64,000 bases of DNA from an uncultured Prevotellaceae bacterium (GCA_900316975.1 ONFA01000002.1:91314-155313); one strand, 5' to 3'; positions 26,001 through 36,000 are shown, counted from the first letter of the stretch. Translations and numbers: made by a program. The notes: generated from the sequence alone by a model not told the origin.

Positions 26001-26723
26001 ATGAGAAAAATACTGATAGATGCCCACACCCACACCGTAGCGTCGGGACACGCCTACAGCAGTCTGCAGGAGATGGCGCAAGCCGCCTCGGACAAAGGTC
26101 TGCAAGTGCTGGGTATCACCGAACACGGTCCCAGCATCAAAGGCACCTGCCCCCTCGTCTATTTCCGCAACATGTTCGTCGTGCCCCGCCATCTCTACGG
26201 AGTCCGTATCCTGATGGGGTGCGAGGTCAACATCCTCGACACCGAAGGCCGTCTCGACCTCAATGACGAATATCTCAATCGGCTTGACATCGCCATTGCC
26301 GGCATCCACGAGAAATGCTATCAAGGAGGAACCAAAGCAGAGAACACAGCAGGCATGCTCAACGTCATCCGCAACCCCAAGATACACATCATCAGTCATC
26401 CGGGCGACGGAACGGCAGAACTCGACTTCGAGCCCCTTGTGTTGGCAGCCAAAGAGTCCCACACCCTGCTCGAAATCAACAACCACTCCCTTGCCCCTCA
26501 GCGCAACAAAGCGGCAGCCCGCGACAACAATCTTCAACTGCTGCGCCTCTGCAAGAAGTACGAGGTACCCACCATTCTCGGGAGCGATGCCCACATCTCC
26601 TTCCAGATAGCCGACTACGACCGTCTGGTGCCCCTGTTGTCAGAGACCCAATTCCCCGACGAACTCATCATGAACTTCTGGCCCGACCGTTTCTTTGGGT
26701 ATTTAGGACTCCCCAACGGCTAA
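26001..26723 (+). CDS. PHP-domain phosphoesterase, YcdX-like
   Basis: 240 residues from the ATG at 26001 (MRKILIDAHTHT). A longer frame opens at 25878 but overlaps the promoter and reads as non-protein-like. Metal-binding motifs of the PHP family are present: DAHTH at residues 7-11, GITEHGP, ISHPGD and GSDAH. Such proteins hydrolyse phosphoesters with a trinuclear metal centre. The 3' end overlaps the nhaC end convergently by 21 bases. Confidence 0.92.
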   Translation: MRKILIDAHTHTVASGHAYSSLQEMAQAASDKGLQVLGITEHGPSIKGTCPLVYFRNMFVVPRHLYGVRILMGCEVNILDTEGRLDLNDEYLNRLDIAIAGIHEKCYQGGTKAENTAGMLNVIRNPKIHIISHPGDGTAELDFEPLVLAAKESHTLLEINNHSLAPQRNKAAARDNNLQLLRLCKKYEVPTILGSDAHISFQIADYDRLVPLLSETQFPDELIMNFWPDRFFGYLGLPNG

Positions 26724-28193
26724 GGATTCACTGGCACATTCTTTCACATCCCCATTCCTGTAAATTTTCCACCCAATCGCCGCCATGAGCAAAGTCATGA
26801 GGGGGCTGATGAGGTTGAAGAAGCAGTAGGGGAGATAGACGATAGTGGGGACTCCGAGAACAGCCGCTTGTGTCATACCGCAAGTGCTCCATGGGATGAG
26901 GACAGAAGTGACAGTGGCGACATCCTCGGTGGTTCGGCTGAGGAGTCGAGACTCGTAGCCCTGCTGGCGGTAAGCGTCGCGGAACATGTCTGCTGTGAGG
27001 ACGATGGAAATAAACTGGTCGCCAGTGGTGATATTCAGGAAGAGTCCGGAGCAGGCAGTAGTGCCGACGAGACTGAAGCGGTTGTGAGCCATGCGGACGA
27101 TGACTTGGGTGAGACTCTCGATCATGCCGCTTGCCACCATGTTGGAGCCGAAACACATGGCACAGATGATAAGCCAAATGGTGTTGAGCATGCCAGCCAT
27201 GCCTCCAGTGGAAATCAGGTCATTCAGTGCGGCATTCCCCGTGTCGATGGCTGTGGAACCGTAGAAAGTGATGGCAAGCCCCTTGAGCAATGACATGGAA
27301 GAGGAAAGTTCATTCGTGTCCGCAATCTGGTGGAGGATATGCGGCTGGAGGATGAGTGCCGTGATGCCCCCCATGATGGCAGAAGCAAACAACGTGATGA
27401 CAGAAGGCACTCGTCGTGCGATGAGTACACCCGTAATGATTGGAACGAGCAGTGTCCACAGCGAAATGTTGAAAGTGCTGTTAAGTCCCTCCATATATTC
27501 CGTCACCTGTAGGTTTCTCCCCGCATCATTGCCCAATCCTGCAATGAGAAAGATGGTGATGGTGATGATGAGGGTGGGTACGGTTGTGTACATCATATAG
27601 CGGATATGCTTGAAGAGGTCAGTGCCCGTGACCGATGAAGCGAGGATGGTCGTGTCGCTGAGGGGAGACATCTTGTCACCGAAGTAGGCGCCAGAGATAA
27701 TGGCACCCGCAGTCCATGCGGTGCTGATGCCCAGTGCCTCGCTGATGCCCAGCAATGCCACGCCAATAGTGGCGATGGTGGTCCACGAACTGCCCGATAG
27801 CACAGAAACCAATGCGCTGATGACACAAGCACAGACCAGAAAAAACTGGGGCGATATAATTTGTATGCCATAATAAATTAACGTGGGTACCACTCCGCTG
27901 ATCATCCACGAGCCCGAGAGCATGCCTACAGCCAGAAGGATGATGATCATGATTGCTATATTGCTGATGGTCTTGGCGAAACGCTCCTCGAAAGTCTTCC
28001 ACGGCACGCGATAGATGCCCATGGATAAGGCGATACACACACACGCGCCAAAGATGAGCGCTATCTGGCTGCCGCCGCTCAGCGAATCGCTGCCAAAAAG
28101 ATAGATGGCTGTGCCCAAGAAAGCGATGAGCACCACAACAGGGATGAGGGCAACAAGTGGATGTGGCAATCGAGTATTTTTTGTCTTGTTCAT
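26703..28193 (-). CDS. nhaC: NhaC-family Na+/H+ antiporter
   Basis: 496 residues with about eleven membrane segments. Family motifs include SGSSWTTIATIGVALLG, SGAYFGDKMSPLSDTT and FGSNMVASGMIESL. It exchanges sodium for protons across the inner membrane; some relatives exchange organic acids. The N-terminus is short and basic. A TACCTTTG -7 with GTTG 20 bases before it lies at 28236-28267. The stop overlaps the end of the PHP gene. Confidence 0.93.
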   Translation of the reverse strand: MNKTKNTRLPHPLVALIPVVVLIAFLGTAIYLFGSDSLSGGSQIALIFGACVCIALSMGIYRVPWKTFEERFAKTISNIAIMIIILLAVGMLSGSWMISGVVPTLIYYGIQIISPQFFLVCACVISALVSVLSGSSWTTIATIGVALLGISEALGISTAWTAGAIISGAYFGDKMSPLSDTTILASSVTGTDLFKHIRYMMYTTVPTLIITITIFLIAGLGNDAGRNLQVTEYMEGLNSTFNISLWTLLVPIITGVLIARRVPSVITLFASAIMGGITALILQPHILHQIADTNELSSSMSLLKGLAITFYGSTAIDTGNAALNDLISTGGMAGMLNTIWLIICAMCFGSNMVASGMIESLTQVIVRMAHNRFSLVGTTACSGLFLNITTGDQFISIVLTADMFRDAYRQQGYESRLLSRTTEDVATVTSVLIPWSTCGMTQAAVLGVPTIVYLPYCFFNLISPLMTLLMAAIGWKIYRNGDVKECASESLAVGES

Positions 28194-28328
28194 GTCGTTT
28201 TTGAGTTAGTATTATTATAAAGTGTAATGTATGGGCAAAGGTATGAAAAAAGAATAAACTGCACAACATTTTGAGACTCTTTTTGAATACGTTTTTTGGG
28301 GGGAATCATGCAGTTTGTGTTCATTTTT

Positions 28329-28431
28329 TCATTTGAGTTTCAATTCCACATAAGTGCGATTCTTATACTGCTTTTTCTCCGAGGCAGTTATTTCCACCTT
28401 GGAAACAATAGATTCTCCGTCAGAATGCAAG
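28329..28431 (-). pseudogene. Possible 3' remnant of a gene, cut at the solitary CRISPR repeat
   Basis: On the minus strand a frame reads LHSDGESIVSKVEI and KQYKNRTYVELKLK before a TGA at 28329-28331. It has plausible Bacteroidetes composition but lacks a start: upstream it runs into the solitary repeat and meets a stop inside it. It could be chance; I list it because the opposite side of the repeat also carries a truncated frame. Confidence 0.35.
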
Positions 28432-28478
28432 GTTGTGATTTGCTTTCAAATTAGTATCTTTGCAGAGTCATATACACC
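28432..28478 (+). repeat. Solitary CRISPR repeat identical to the array repeat
   Basis: All 47 bases match the array repeat (GTTGTGATTTGC... ending CATATACACC). It is 1,538 bases before the array and in the same orientation. No second repeat follows at the expected spacer distance of about 30 bases. Confidence 0.97.
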
Positions 28479-28726
28479 TCGTCGAGCAGTTTCCTGCAAG
28501 GGAGCCTGCGACAAACGCAAGCGCTGATGCCGCCATCAGGTCGAGGCAACTCGTCAGTTCGCTCAGAAGGGCTGACAGGCGTTCGGTGTGCATCCGACCT
28601 GTCATCCTCTATGCGCTCGGCTACTCGTATCAGGAGATTGCGGAAATGCTCGGCATACCCATGGGGACAGTCCAGCGACGCATCCACGAAGGGAGAAAGG
28701 TGCTAAAGAAAGAACTCGGGAAATAA
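28479..28726 (+). pseudogene. Truncated sigma-70 region 4-like helix-turn-helix fragment
   Basis: The frame is open from the solitary repeat to a TAA at 28724-28726, about 82 residues. The C-terminal part, LGYSYQEIAEMLGIPMGTV followed by a basic helix, is a clear sigma region 4.2 helix-turn-helix. Region 2 and any normal start are missing; the only in-frame start upstream is a TTG within the CRISPR repeat. I call it the 3' remnant of a sigma factor or related regulator. If the repeat's promoter is active, it could still be transcribed. Confidence 0.6.
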
Positions 28727-28779
28727 AAAAAGCCCCGACACCATGCCGAGGCTTCCAGTCAGTTGTCTTATAAAGGAAG

Positions 28780-28810
28780 AGGTGCAGGAACTGGACTGCA
28801 CCTTTTTTTT
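28780..28810. terminator. Terminator between sigma remnant and hicB
   Basis: AGGTGCAG pairs perfectly with CTGCACCT, then eight T's on the plus strand. It sits just past the hicB stop as well, so it may serve both strands. Confidence 0.85.
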
Positions 28811-28813
28811 CTG

Positions 28814-29212
28814 TCACACAAGGCGCAAACCTTGAAAGTCCATACCCATATTATTCACGAAGGTCTGTATCTTTTCCAACTGCGTATCGGAAATGTAAGT
28901 ATTACCTTTCTTGTATTGGCGCATCAGCGAGCCGTTAATACCTACCATTTTGGCGAAAGCGGTCACGTTGATGAATGAATAATACTCAAAGAACGAAGCA
29001 AGGTCAAACTTGAAGGTAGGTTTCTCCATCAAAGAAGCTGGCACTTCATCACCATGCTTCTGATATACCTCCTTCATTTCCTCGATGCTGTTGAAGAAAT
29101 CATCTTTTGCCTCGGCAATGGTGTCACCCGAACCAAGTGCCGTAAACTCATCACACCCCTTGTTGTAAGCGATGTAGGTTCCATCATTTTGTTTTTCAAT
29201 TGATACCAACAT
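28814..29212 (-). CDS. hicB: HicB-family antitoxin
   Basis: 132 residues. The N-terminal half is the HicB fold (YIAYNKGCDEFTALGSGDT, then EAKDDFFNSIEEM). The C-terminal half has a helix-turn-helix (FAKMVGINGSLMRQYKKGN) for binding its own promoter. It should neutralise HicA and repress the operon. It lies 52 bases downstream of hicA, an order common for this system. The pair lies between a lone CRISPR repeat and the array. Confidence 0.88.
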   Translation of the reverse strand: MLVSIEKQNDGTYIAYNKGCDEFTALGSGDTIAEAKDDFFNSIEEMKEVYQKHGDEVPASLMEKPTFKFDLASFFEYYSFINVTAFAKMVGINGSLMRQYKKGNTYISDTQLEKIQTFVNNMGMDFQGLRLV

Positions 29213-29264
29213 AGTTTCATGTATTTAAGTTCGACAATTATTTTATTTTGGGTAGTCAGATAGA

Positions 29265-29447
29265 CTATGCACCTATCTGACGTAAAATCTTCTTCATCAA
29301 TCCTGGTCTTACTTCTTGTGACCAATGTCTCTCAAGGATTACAATGTCTTTCTTGACTGGGTGTCGGTAGATTTCGTGTCTCTTGCCGCTTCTCTCAAAC
29401 TCGTAACCCATCTCGATGACTTTTCTTTTCATTTCGTTCCAGTTCAT
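29265..29447 (-). CDS. hicA: HicA-family mRNA interferase toxin
   Basis: 60 residues, the normal size. MKRKVIEMGYEFERSGKRHE and IYRHPVKKDIVILERH cover the dsRNA-binding-like fold, with the catalytic histidine in GKRHEIYRHP. It cleaves mRNAs when free of HicB. A near-perfect promoter lies at 29496-29527. Confidence 0.9.
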   Translation of the reverse strand: MNWNEMKRKVIEMGYEFERSGKRHEIYRHPVKKDIVILERHWSQEVRPGLMKKILRQIGA

Positions 29448-29495
29448 TTTGTTGTTTTTTTAGTGGTTAATACTTCCTTTATTTTTAAGACACTA

Positions 29496-29527
29496 CAAAG
29501 TTACGGCTTTTTCTTGACATATACAAA
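29496..29527 (-). promoter_or_regulatory. Promoter of hicAB
   Basis: Minus strand: TTTG, 20 bases, TAACTTTG, about 50 bases before hicA. Confidence 0.8.
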
Positions 29528-29580
29528 TATTTATATAACCTTTTTGTTATATATTACATTTTTTTTCATTTTATCTTTTT

Positions 29581-29619
29581 TTGACCACTTTTGGCGTATT
29601 TTTAGAACAAAGTGGTCAA
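29581..29619. terminator. Bidirectional terminator-like hairpin
   Basis: TTGACCACTTT pairs perfectly with AAAGTGGTCAA; the flanks are T-rich on the left and A-rich on the right. The rest of 29448-29750 is A/T-rich with no gene that I can support apart from the hicAB promoter. Confidence 0.65.
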
Positions 29620-29750
29620 AAACACGACATTTTTTTATTAAGGGAAATCCCCCGAAAATTTCCCTTCCTTTCCCATTATCACGACAAAAACAAACACCAC
29701 CGAACTTCTCAGCCCAGTGGTGTCATCACAACACAAATTTAATGAAACTT

Positions 29751-30011
29751 TTACTTTACCTTCTGCCTTCTCTTCACTTCCTCAACTGCATTCTTCACAA
29801 GGTTGGCGTACACGCTTGCACTCACAACCCTCGTGTCAATGCTCATCTTGTAATGGCTCATCACCCAAGCAATCTCAGCATCGAACCCGAGGCGCACATC
29901 ATCTGACGAGCGATGCACTTCCGTTGCGGCTCCCTTCTTCGCCTTCTTCCTCTCCACGGAGAACTCCACACCCTTCGACTCCTTGCCCAGGAATGCACTC
30001 AAGTCCTCCAC
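29751..30011 (-). CDS. Small unrecognised frame ending at the CRISPR array, probably truncated
   Basis: 86 residues if the GTG at 30011 is used, but that GTG is only four bases from the first repeat and upstream frame codons run into a stop inside the repeat. The sequence (RLGFDAEIAWVMSHYKMSID, then a basic helical end KNAVEEVKRRQ) looks protein-like. I do not recognise a family. It may be the 3' part of a gene displaced when the array formed or moved here. Confidence 0.45.
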   Translation of the reverse strand: MEDLSAFLGKESKGVEFSVERKKAKKGAATEVHRSSDDVRLGFDAEIAWVMSHYKMSIDTRVVSASVYANLVKNAVEEVKRRQKVK

Positions 30012-30015
30012 ACTC

Positions 30016-31672
30016 GTTGTGATTTGCTTTCAAATTAGTATCTTTGCAGAGTCATATACACCGAGAAGCAAAATCAGTATCACTATTTGACAGTTGTGAT
30101 TTGCTTTCAAATTAGTATCTTTGCAGAGTCATATACACCTGACCCGTTGAACATCATCATACCAAGTCAGTTGTGATTTGCTTTCAAATTAGTATCTTTG
30201 CAGAGTCATATACACCAAGGACTTACAACATGACAACGACACACCGTTGTGATTTGCTTTCAAATTAGTATCTTTGCAGAGTCATATACACCCATAGCAA
30301 CCTTTCGAAGAATGGCGAAGCAGTTGTGATTTGCTTTCAAATTAGTATCTTTGCAGAGTCATATACACCGCGGTGCAACGGTGGCAACAGCCGACATGCG
30401 TTGTGATTTGCTTTCAAATTAGTATCTTTGCAGAGTCATATACACCGAGGTCGCTTGTCGGGTAATCGTGGAAGCAGTTGTGATTTGCTTTCAAATTAGT
30501 ATCTTTGCAGAGTCATATACACCATAGATGAACATTAGAGAAAATAAAACACAGTTGTGATTTGCTTTCAAATTAGTATCTTTGCAGAGTCATATACACC
30601 ACGATTGTACTAATGTAATGGTCTGTCTTGGTTGTGATTTGCTTTCAAATTAGTATCTTTGCAGAGTCATATACACCTCAACCCTTCACAGCACAGCACG
30701 GACAAGTTGTGATTTGCTTTCAAATTAGTATCTTTGCAGAGTCATATACACCTCATTCTTTCTATGCCGTACCCATCCCGAAGTTGTGATTTGCTTTCAA
30801 ATTAGTATCTTTGCAGAGTCATATACACCGAGTGTTAGTCTACTGTCCGAAGGTAGAACGTTGTGATTTGCTTTCAAATTAGTATCTTTGCAGAGTCATA
30901 TACACCGATGAATGACTTTTGCCGTAGTAAGGGCTAGTTGTGATTTGCTTTCAAATTAGTATCTTTGCAGAGTCATATACACCTTGATGTGGATGTGGTT
31001 TGCCTGCATCGCGTTGTGATTTGCTTTCAAATTAGTATCTTTGCAGAGTCATATACACCGCAAGTGATGTCCTACGAAACCTACCTATGGTTGTGATTTG
31101 CTTTCAAATTAGTATCTTTGCAGAGTCATATACACCAGCTGTATGCGGAGAACGGGCGCACGCTTGTTGTGATTTGCTTTCAAATTAGTATCTTTGCAGA
31201 GTCATATACACCATAGTGAAGATAAAGAACGGCATCCCTGAGTTGTGATTTGCTTTCAAATTAGTATCTTTGCAGAGTCATATACACCGTCGGCATCCTG
31301 CAATGCTATCGCGATGCGGTTGTGATTTGCTTTCAAATTAGTATCTTTGCAGAGTCATATACACCTCCGATAGTTGCATACTCTGATGGATTGATGTTGT
31401 GATTTGCTTTCAAATTAGTATCTTTGCAGAGTCATATACACCAATATATTCTCGAAATGATTTCCAACGGCGTTGTGATTTGCTTTCAAATTAGTATCTT
31501 TGCAGAGTCATATACACCAAGTGCTGAGAATGCACTTGCAGCTTACAAGTTGTGATTTGCTTTCAAATTAGTATCTTTGCAGAGTCATATACACCGAAAG
31601 GAGAGGAAAGAAAAAGTGAAATAGGGTTGTGATTTGCTTTCAAATTAGTATCTTTGCAGAGTCATATACACC
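30016..31672 (+). CRISPR. Type II-C CRISPR array: 22 repeats of 47 bp, 21 spacers of 28-30 bp
   Basis: Repeats start at 30016, 30093, 30170, 30246 and so on to 31626; all copies I compared are identical. Spacers are 30 bases mostly, with several of 29 and one of 28 (30678-30705), and none resembles another part of this window by eye. The plus-strand orientation is set by the tracrRNA, whose anti-repeat pairs with the first 28 bases of this strand. Each repeat contains GTTG, 19 bases, TATCTTTG, which resembles a Bacteroidetes promoter, so crRNAs may start inside every repeat. Identical end repeats give no hint of the older end. Confidence 0.99.
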
Positions 31673-31745
31673 ACAATCTTTGTAAGTAAAAGATTCTGAA
31701 ATGGTTATAAATGCAAATAGAAAAGAAAAAAGAATGGGATATGAC
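31673..31745. other. A/T-rich stretch between array and terminator, possible leader
   Basis: 73 bases, A-rich, without a gene. It is the only short non-coding flank directly beside the array on the cas side, so it may be where new spacers enter, but nothing in it proves this. Confidence 0.35.
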
Positions 31746-31779
31746 ACAAGAAAACCAGCCCGAAGGCTGGTTTTCTTGT
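31746..31779. terminator. Bidirectional terminator between array and cas2
   Basis: ACAAGAAAACCAGCC and GGCTGGTTTTCTTGT form a perfect 15-bp stem around a CGAA loop. The plus-strand side ends in T's. It lies two bases past the cas2 stop, and 73 bases past the array. Confidence 0.92.
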
Positions 31780-31781
31780 TT

Positions 31782-32123
31782 TTAGAACAATTCTAACTGA
31801 ACACCGGGGGCTTTTGGCTCGGTTGGTTTTTGTCCATAGAAAAGTTGCATGTTGCCAAACTGTTTGTCAGTTATGGTTAGCAATCCGACCTTCCCGAACT
31901 CAGGAAGGAAAGATTTAACTCTTTTTAAATGTACGTCTGCATTTTCGCTGCTGGCACAGTGGCGGATGTAGATGGAGAACTGGAACATGGTGAACCCGTC
32001 GCTCTGGAGTTTCTTGCGAAAATCCGTATAGCGTTTCTTGTCCTTCTTGGTTTCGGTGGGCAAGTCGAAGAATACTAATATCCACATAACTCGATATTCG
32101 GTGAGGCGTGACAGGCTGCTCAT
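31782..32123 (-). CDS. cas2: CRISPR-associated endonuclease Cas2
   Basis: 113 residues. The ferredoxin-like fold begins with WILVFFDLPTETKKDKKRY, with the conserved Asp after VFF. Cas2 forms the Cas1-Cas2 integrase that inserts spacers. It follows cas1 by 12 bases and is the last gene of the operon; no csn2 or cas4 follows, which defines subtype II-C. Confidence 0.97.
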   Translation of the reverse strand: MSSLSRLTEYRVMWILVFFDLPTETKKDKKRYTDFRKKLQSDGFTMFQFSIYIRHCASSENADVHLKRVKSFLPEFGKVGLLTITDKQFGNMQLFYGQKPTEPKAPGVQLELF

Positions 32124-32135
32124 GTCTTTTTCTTC

Positions 32136-33059
32136 TTACAGTTCGGGATAGGCGATTTTGCGCAGTTCGCCGTTGAAGCACTTGGCAAGACTGGCGGTGG
32201 TCTGGCCGACGGCAATCATGAGCGGACTCCGCTTGCCATCCAGTGTCACATCGAGTGACGGGATAGTGAGAAGTGCCGCTTTGATGCTTCGGGTCAATTC
32301 GCTGTAATCGGGATACTGCTGCATGATGTTGATGACCAAATCATCCACGAAAGGGCGGTAAGGTTCCATGATGTCATCGGCCAGACAATAGGCATTGTAG
32401 CGGTTGTGGTGATGGATGCCCAGTGTAGGCAGGAGTCCGCTACCCACCAGTCCGCGAGCCACACAGGCTCGCAGGATGGCATAGCCATAGTTGAGAAGGT
32501 TGTTGGGAGGGTCGCCTTCACGTCCGCGCACAAAATTGGGCAGGGTGGGGAAGAGGTTGCGCCAGTAGTAGGCAGCGGCACGGGCTTCGAGGTTGTCGGG
32601 GTCACCGCTTCTCACTTCGTTTGCCCACACCTGCATGTTCTTGACAATCGCCCCGGTGTTTTTGCTGAGTACAGTTGCCTGATTGAGAATTTTCTGTCGG
32701 ACGGTTTGCTGCCAGAGTTGCTTCTTCAGTGGCAGCGACGCATCTATCTGAGTGCGGAACCGTTCGCTCTGTGTGGTGTTTCCGCAGAGTGGCAGCATCA
32801 GCCCCACGGGCAAGTCCGTGCTGTCGCACGTGATGATGGCGCAGTTGTTGGCCAGCAGTGCCTCCATTGCTCCCGTCGTGATGGTGATGCGCCTGTTGTC
32901 GAGCACCACCACGCCAATGTCCTCAATCGGGATGGTCCTTTCTGCATCCTGTTTGAACGACTCTTCCAATTTGTCCGCATCAGGCATCCGCAACACCAGT
33001 TGGGCATTGCGGAGGCTGAGGTAGATGGGATTGCCGAAATAGAGAGTCTTTTTGATCAT
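32136..33059 (-). CDS. cas1: CRISPR-associated integrase Cas1
   Basis: 307 residues from the ATG at 33059, which overlaps the cas9 stop in an ATGA junction. A frame extending to 33110 is inside cas9 and less likely. Family features: LYFGNPIYLSLRN at the start, E158 in DNLEARAAAYYW, histidines 216-218 in GIHHHNRYN, and E232 in LADDIMEPYRP, all metal-binding positions. It catalyses spacer integration with Cas2. Confidence 0.97.
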   Translation of the reverse strand: MIKKTLYFGNPIYLSLRNAQLVLRMPDADKLEESFKQDAERTIPIEDIGVVVLDNRRITITTGAMEALLANNCAIITCDSTDLPVGLMLPLCGNTTQSERFRTQIDASLPLKKQLWQQTVRQKILNQATVLSKNTGAIVKNMQVWANEVRSGDPDNLEARAAAYYWRNLFPTLPNFVRGREGDPPNNLLNYGYAILRACVARGLVGSGLLPTLGIHHHNRYNAYCLADDIMEPYRPFVDDLVINIMQQYPDYSELTRSIKAALLTIPSLDVTLDGKRSPLMIAVGQTTASLAKCFNGELRKIAYPEL

Positions 33060-36000
33060 AATGCGATTACTTTGCCATTCTTTATAATGAAGTCTGTGCC
33101 TTCCACCCAAAAGTTTTGATTAGAGAGTGACAACAAAAGGCGGGGATATGGTGCATCATAATTGATGACCGAGAATCCATTTTTCCCACTTTTGCCATTA
33201 TTCGGATATGCATGCTCTAGGGCTTTGTCATCTCTTGATTCTAAATGGTGTTGAAGTTGTAAACGTCCGTCATCAGGACTATATATTCTTTTTAATCGAT
33301 ACAATCTGTGAGAGATTTCTTCTTGGGTTAATGACGCAAGCATCTCATCCTCCCGCTTCAAAACGACCATTTGTCCAGGGAACAGTGTGAAAACTTTGTT
33401 GTAAATGGTTCGTTGTCCTTTTTTGTCTATAACTTCTTTGGTATCGGGGAAAATGGAAGTCAGATTATGTATGCCTTCCGCTTTGCTAATCTTGGAAGCA
33501 TCCATTAGTGAGAGGCAATCAAAAATTCTTTTATTCCCCAACGAATACAAGGCATAGGCAATGTTTTCACCATTTCTTGTATAATAGTAGTTTTTATAAT
33601 CCTTTCTCGACTTGTAAACCTGCTCTCTGACTTTTATGGGATTTGTAACAGATGATGCATAACATCTTACATGGCGGATACGATTCTTTTTGTTTCCCTC
33701 ATTATCCATCATATAAATGCCTTGTTCGCATGCTTCTTTAAATGAAGTGTCTTCTGGAAATTGTGATTTCATCATTTCCACTAATGACTTATTGACTATT
33801 GCTTTTCCCAGTTCGTCCCAACTCTTAAAGCCTTTGTCCAAACTATTGGTTTTATATTTAAGTGGAATCCGAAGCACGTATTTTATATTTTCGCTACCAT
33901 GTTGTGTGATTGCTCCATAATACGTTTTGTCATGTAATTCGCCTCTGATGCTGTCACCCTTTATCCACTGCTTTGCAAGTGGAATTCTGTGACCAAATCT
34001 GTCAGTTCTGAAATTGCCATATTCATCTTTTTCCATGATGATATTGCCTTTTTCGTCTCTTTGAGCCACAATTTTTCCCCTCACTCTTTTTCTGCGTTTG
34101 GCGATGGTTAGTGCTTGGCTTTTTCTCTCATAGAACGCAAGGACTGTGGATTTGATGTTTTCAACAATTTCAGCGAAATTGGCTGTGATACCATTTTTTC
34201 GCAATAATAGTTTTATCTCATTGTCAAATTGGGATACATCATGCCCCAAATCTTTGGCATCTTGGCGTTTGAAGAAAACCTCAAGCAATTCGTCGCGACG
34301 TGCTGCAACAGGGATGAAAGTCAAAACCATTGCATCGATGGCGTGATGTGAGTTGCTGTCGCGTACTTTTAATGTGTCGTCATCTTGAATTCCTAAAATC
34401 TTTCTGAAGTCAGAAGTTATTTTTCCCTTTTGGACTTCTACTCTTGAAAAGACTGATTTTAAGAAATGCATGGTGTATTTGGCAATAATAGAAGTGTCCA
34501 CAAGTTGATTGTTGCGGAATCCTGTTGTAACTTCCTTTATGAGGAATGCATTTACTTTCTTTTCCCAATACTCGAATTCTAACTCCCATAAATGTCTTTG
34601 GCGAATGGCATTATCTTTTTGTTCTTTTGTCTGTGCTTTCTTTGATTTGTTTTTCCAAAAAGTAATGCGCCCTCGGATATCTTCAACTTTTTCAACCCAC
34701 GGCCTGATGTTCAATAGGATTTCTTCATAATTAGGTAATTGTGAAGGAATGCGATTTACTTTTTCCTTTTGGTTAAAATTCGAATCGCACAAAGTTTTGT
34801 TGCTTAAGGAATCATCGAATGAGATGCTACGTGGTATGGTATGCTCTATGTCCACACCTTCACCGTTAATGAGGCTACTGATGGTGATGGGCTTCCGAGT
34901 GTAGATGCAGAAACCACCTTGCTCTACCCATAGACGGTATTTTTTGATGAGATTGGACATGTATCGTTCATAATAGTATTCTTGTTTAGAACTATCTTTT
35001 TCCGATAATACTTGGCCATTGCAATCATGCTGTTCTACAAGCATCCTAACTTTGGGTATATCTGCAATTTCATTTATCATAGTTCGGAATTCTTCGTTTT
35101 CAGCATTATGAATATCTTGATAATGCTTAATGGCCCAGCGCATATTGGCATCATTGAGTTTACGGGTTACTTCTACCACTACTCGAGTATCATCTTCATT
35201 GATGATACCTTCCATTAGCAAATCGTTGACTTTCCTTTTTAGAGTGTGCAACACACGAAGGGCCATAGGATTCCTTAAAGAAGCAATGGATGGGTTTTCC
35301 AAAAGTTTCATGTACAGCATCTTGTCGCCTTTGTCCACTCTGCGGATTGATGCTGGTTTGTAATATTCTATTTGCGAATGATGGTAAAGTTTTGAAAGAC
35401 TTCTTGGATTTAAGTCCTCAAAGTTATCTGTCAAGAACTGTTTGATGGAATCTTCTATTTTGTTCGGTTTAATGTATTGCCGTTTCTCGTCATGGAAGAA
35501 TTGTTGGTATAAATGAGCGATTTGATTTATAATCATTTTCCGTTCTTCTTCATCCTTTTCGTTCCATGTCTTTATACCATAAAATCCTGCTGCACATTTT
35601 TCTATATCACAATAGTCTTCTCCTGAGAGATTGTATGAATAATCCTTATATCCTTGTTTCTCCTCATCTGTTTTTGACTTATAATTAGCAATGAGGGAGT
35701 TGACGATGTTTACGATTTTTCTTTCTTCACTATTAGCCGTGATAATGGAAGTGATGGAGTCAAAAAGTATATTTTCAACCTCGTCTGTCCATTTTTCTTT
35801 GAAAATGTCGGGCAATTTGGCAAGCAAACATGCTTCATTGTAGATAAGCCCTTTTTCCAAGAATCTATTGATGTTGTTTATCGCTTTCAGACTAAGATTA
35901 GCGTATGCTATAGGCATGGCTTTCCATAATCTCAACAAAAGATTGTAATCAAGATTGCTTTTATTTGCAAATAGTCGTAAAGGCTCTTCTTCATCTGCAC

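Noticed and set aside
30016..31672. Self-targeting spacers
   Set aside because: I compared the 21 spacers with the rest of the window by eye and saw no match; a genome-wide search is needed for a real answer.
31673..31781. csn2 or cas4 that would make this type II-A or II-B
   Set aside because: Nothing but a terminator and an A/T-rich stretch follows cas2, so II-C fits.
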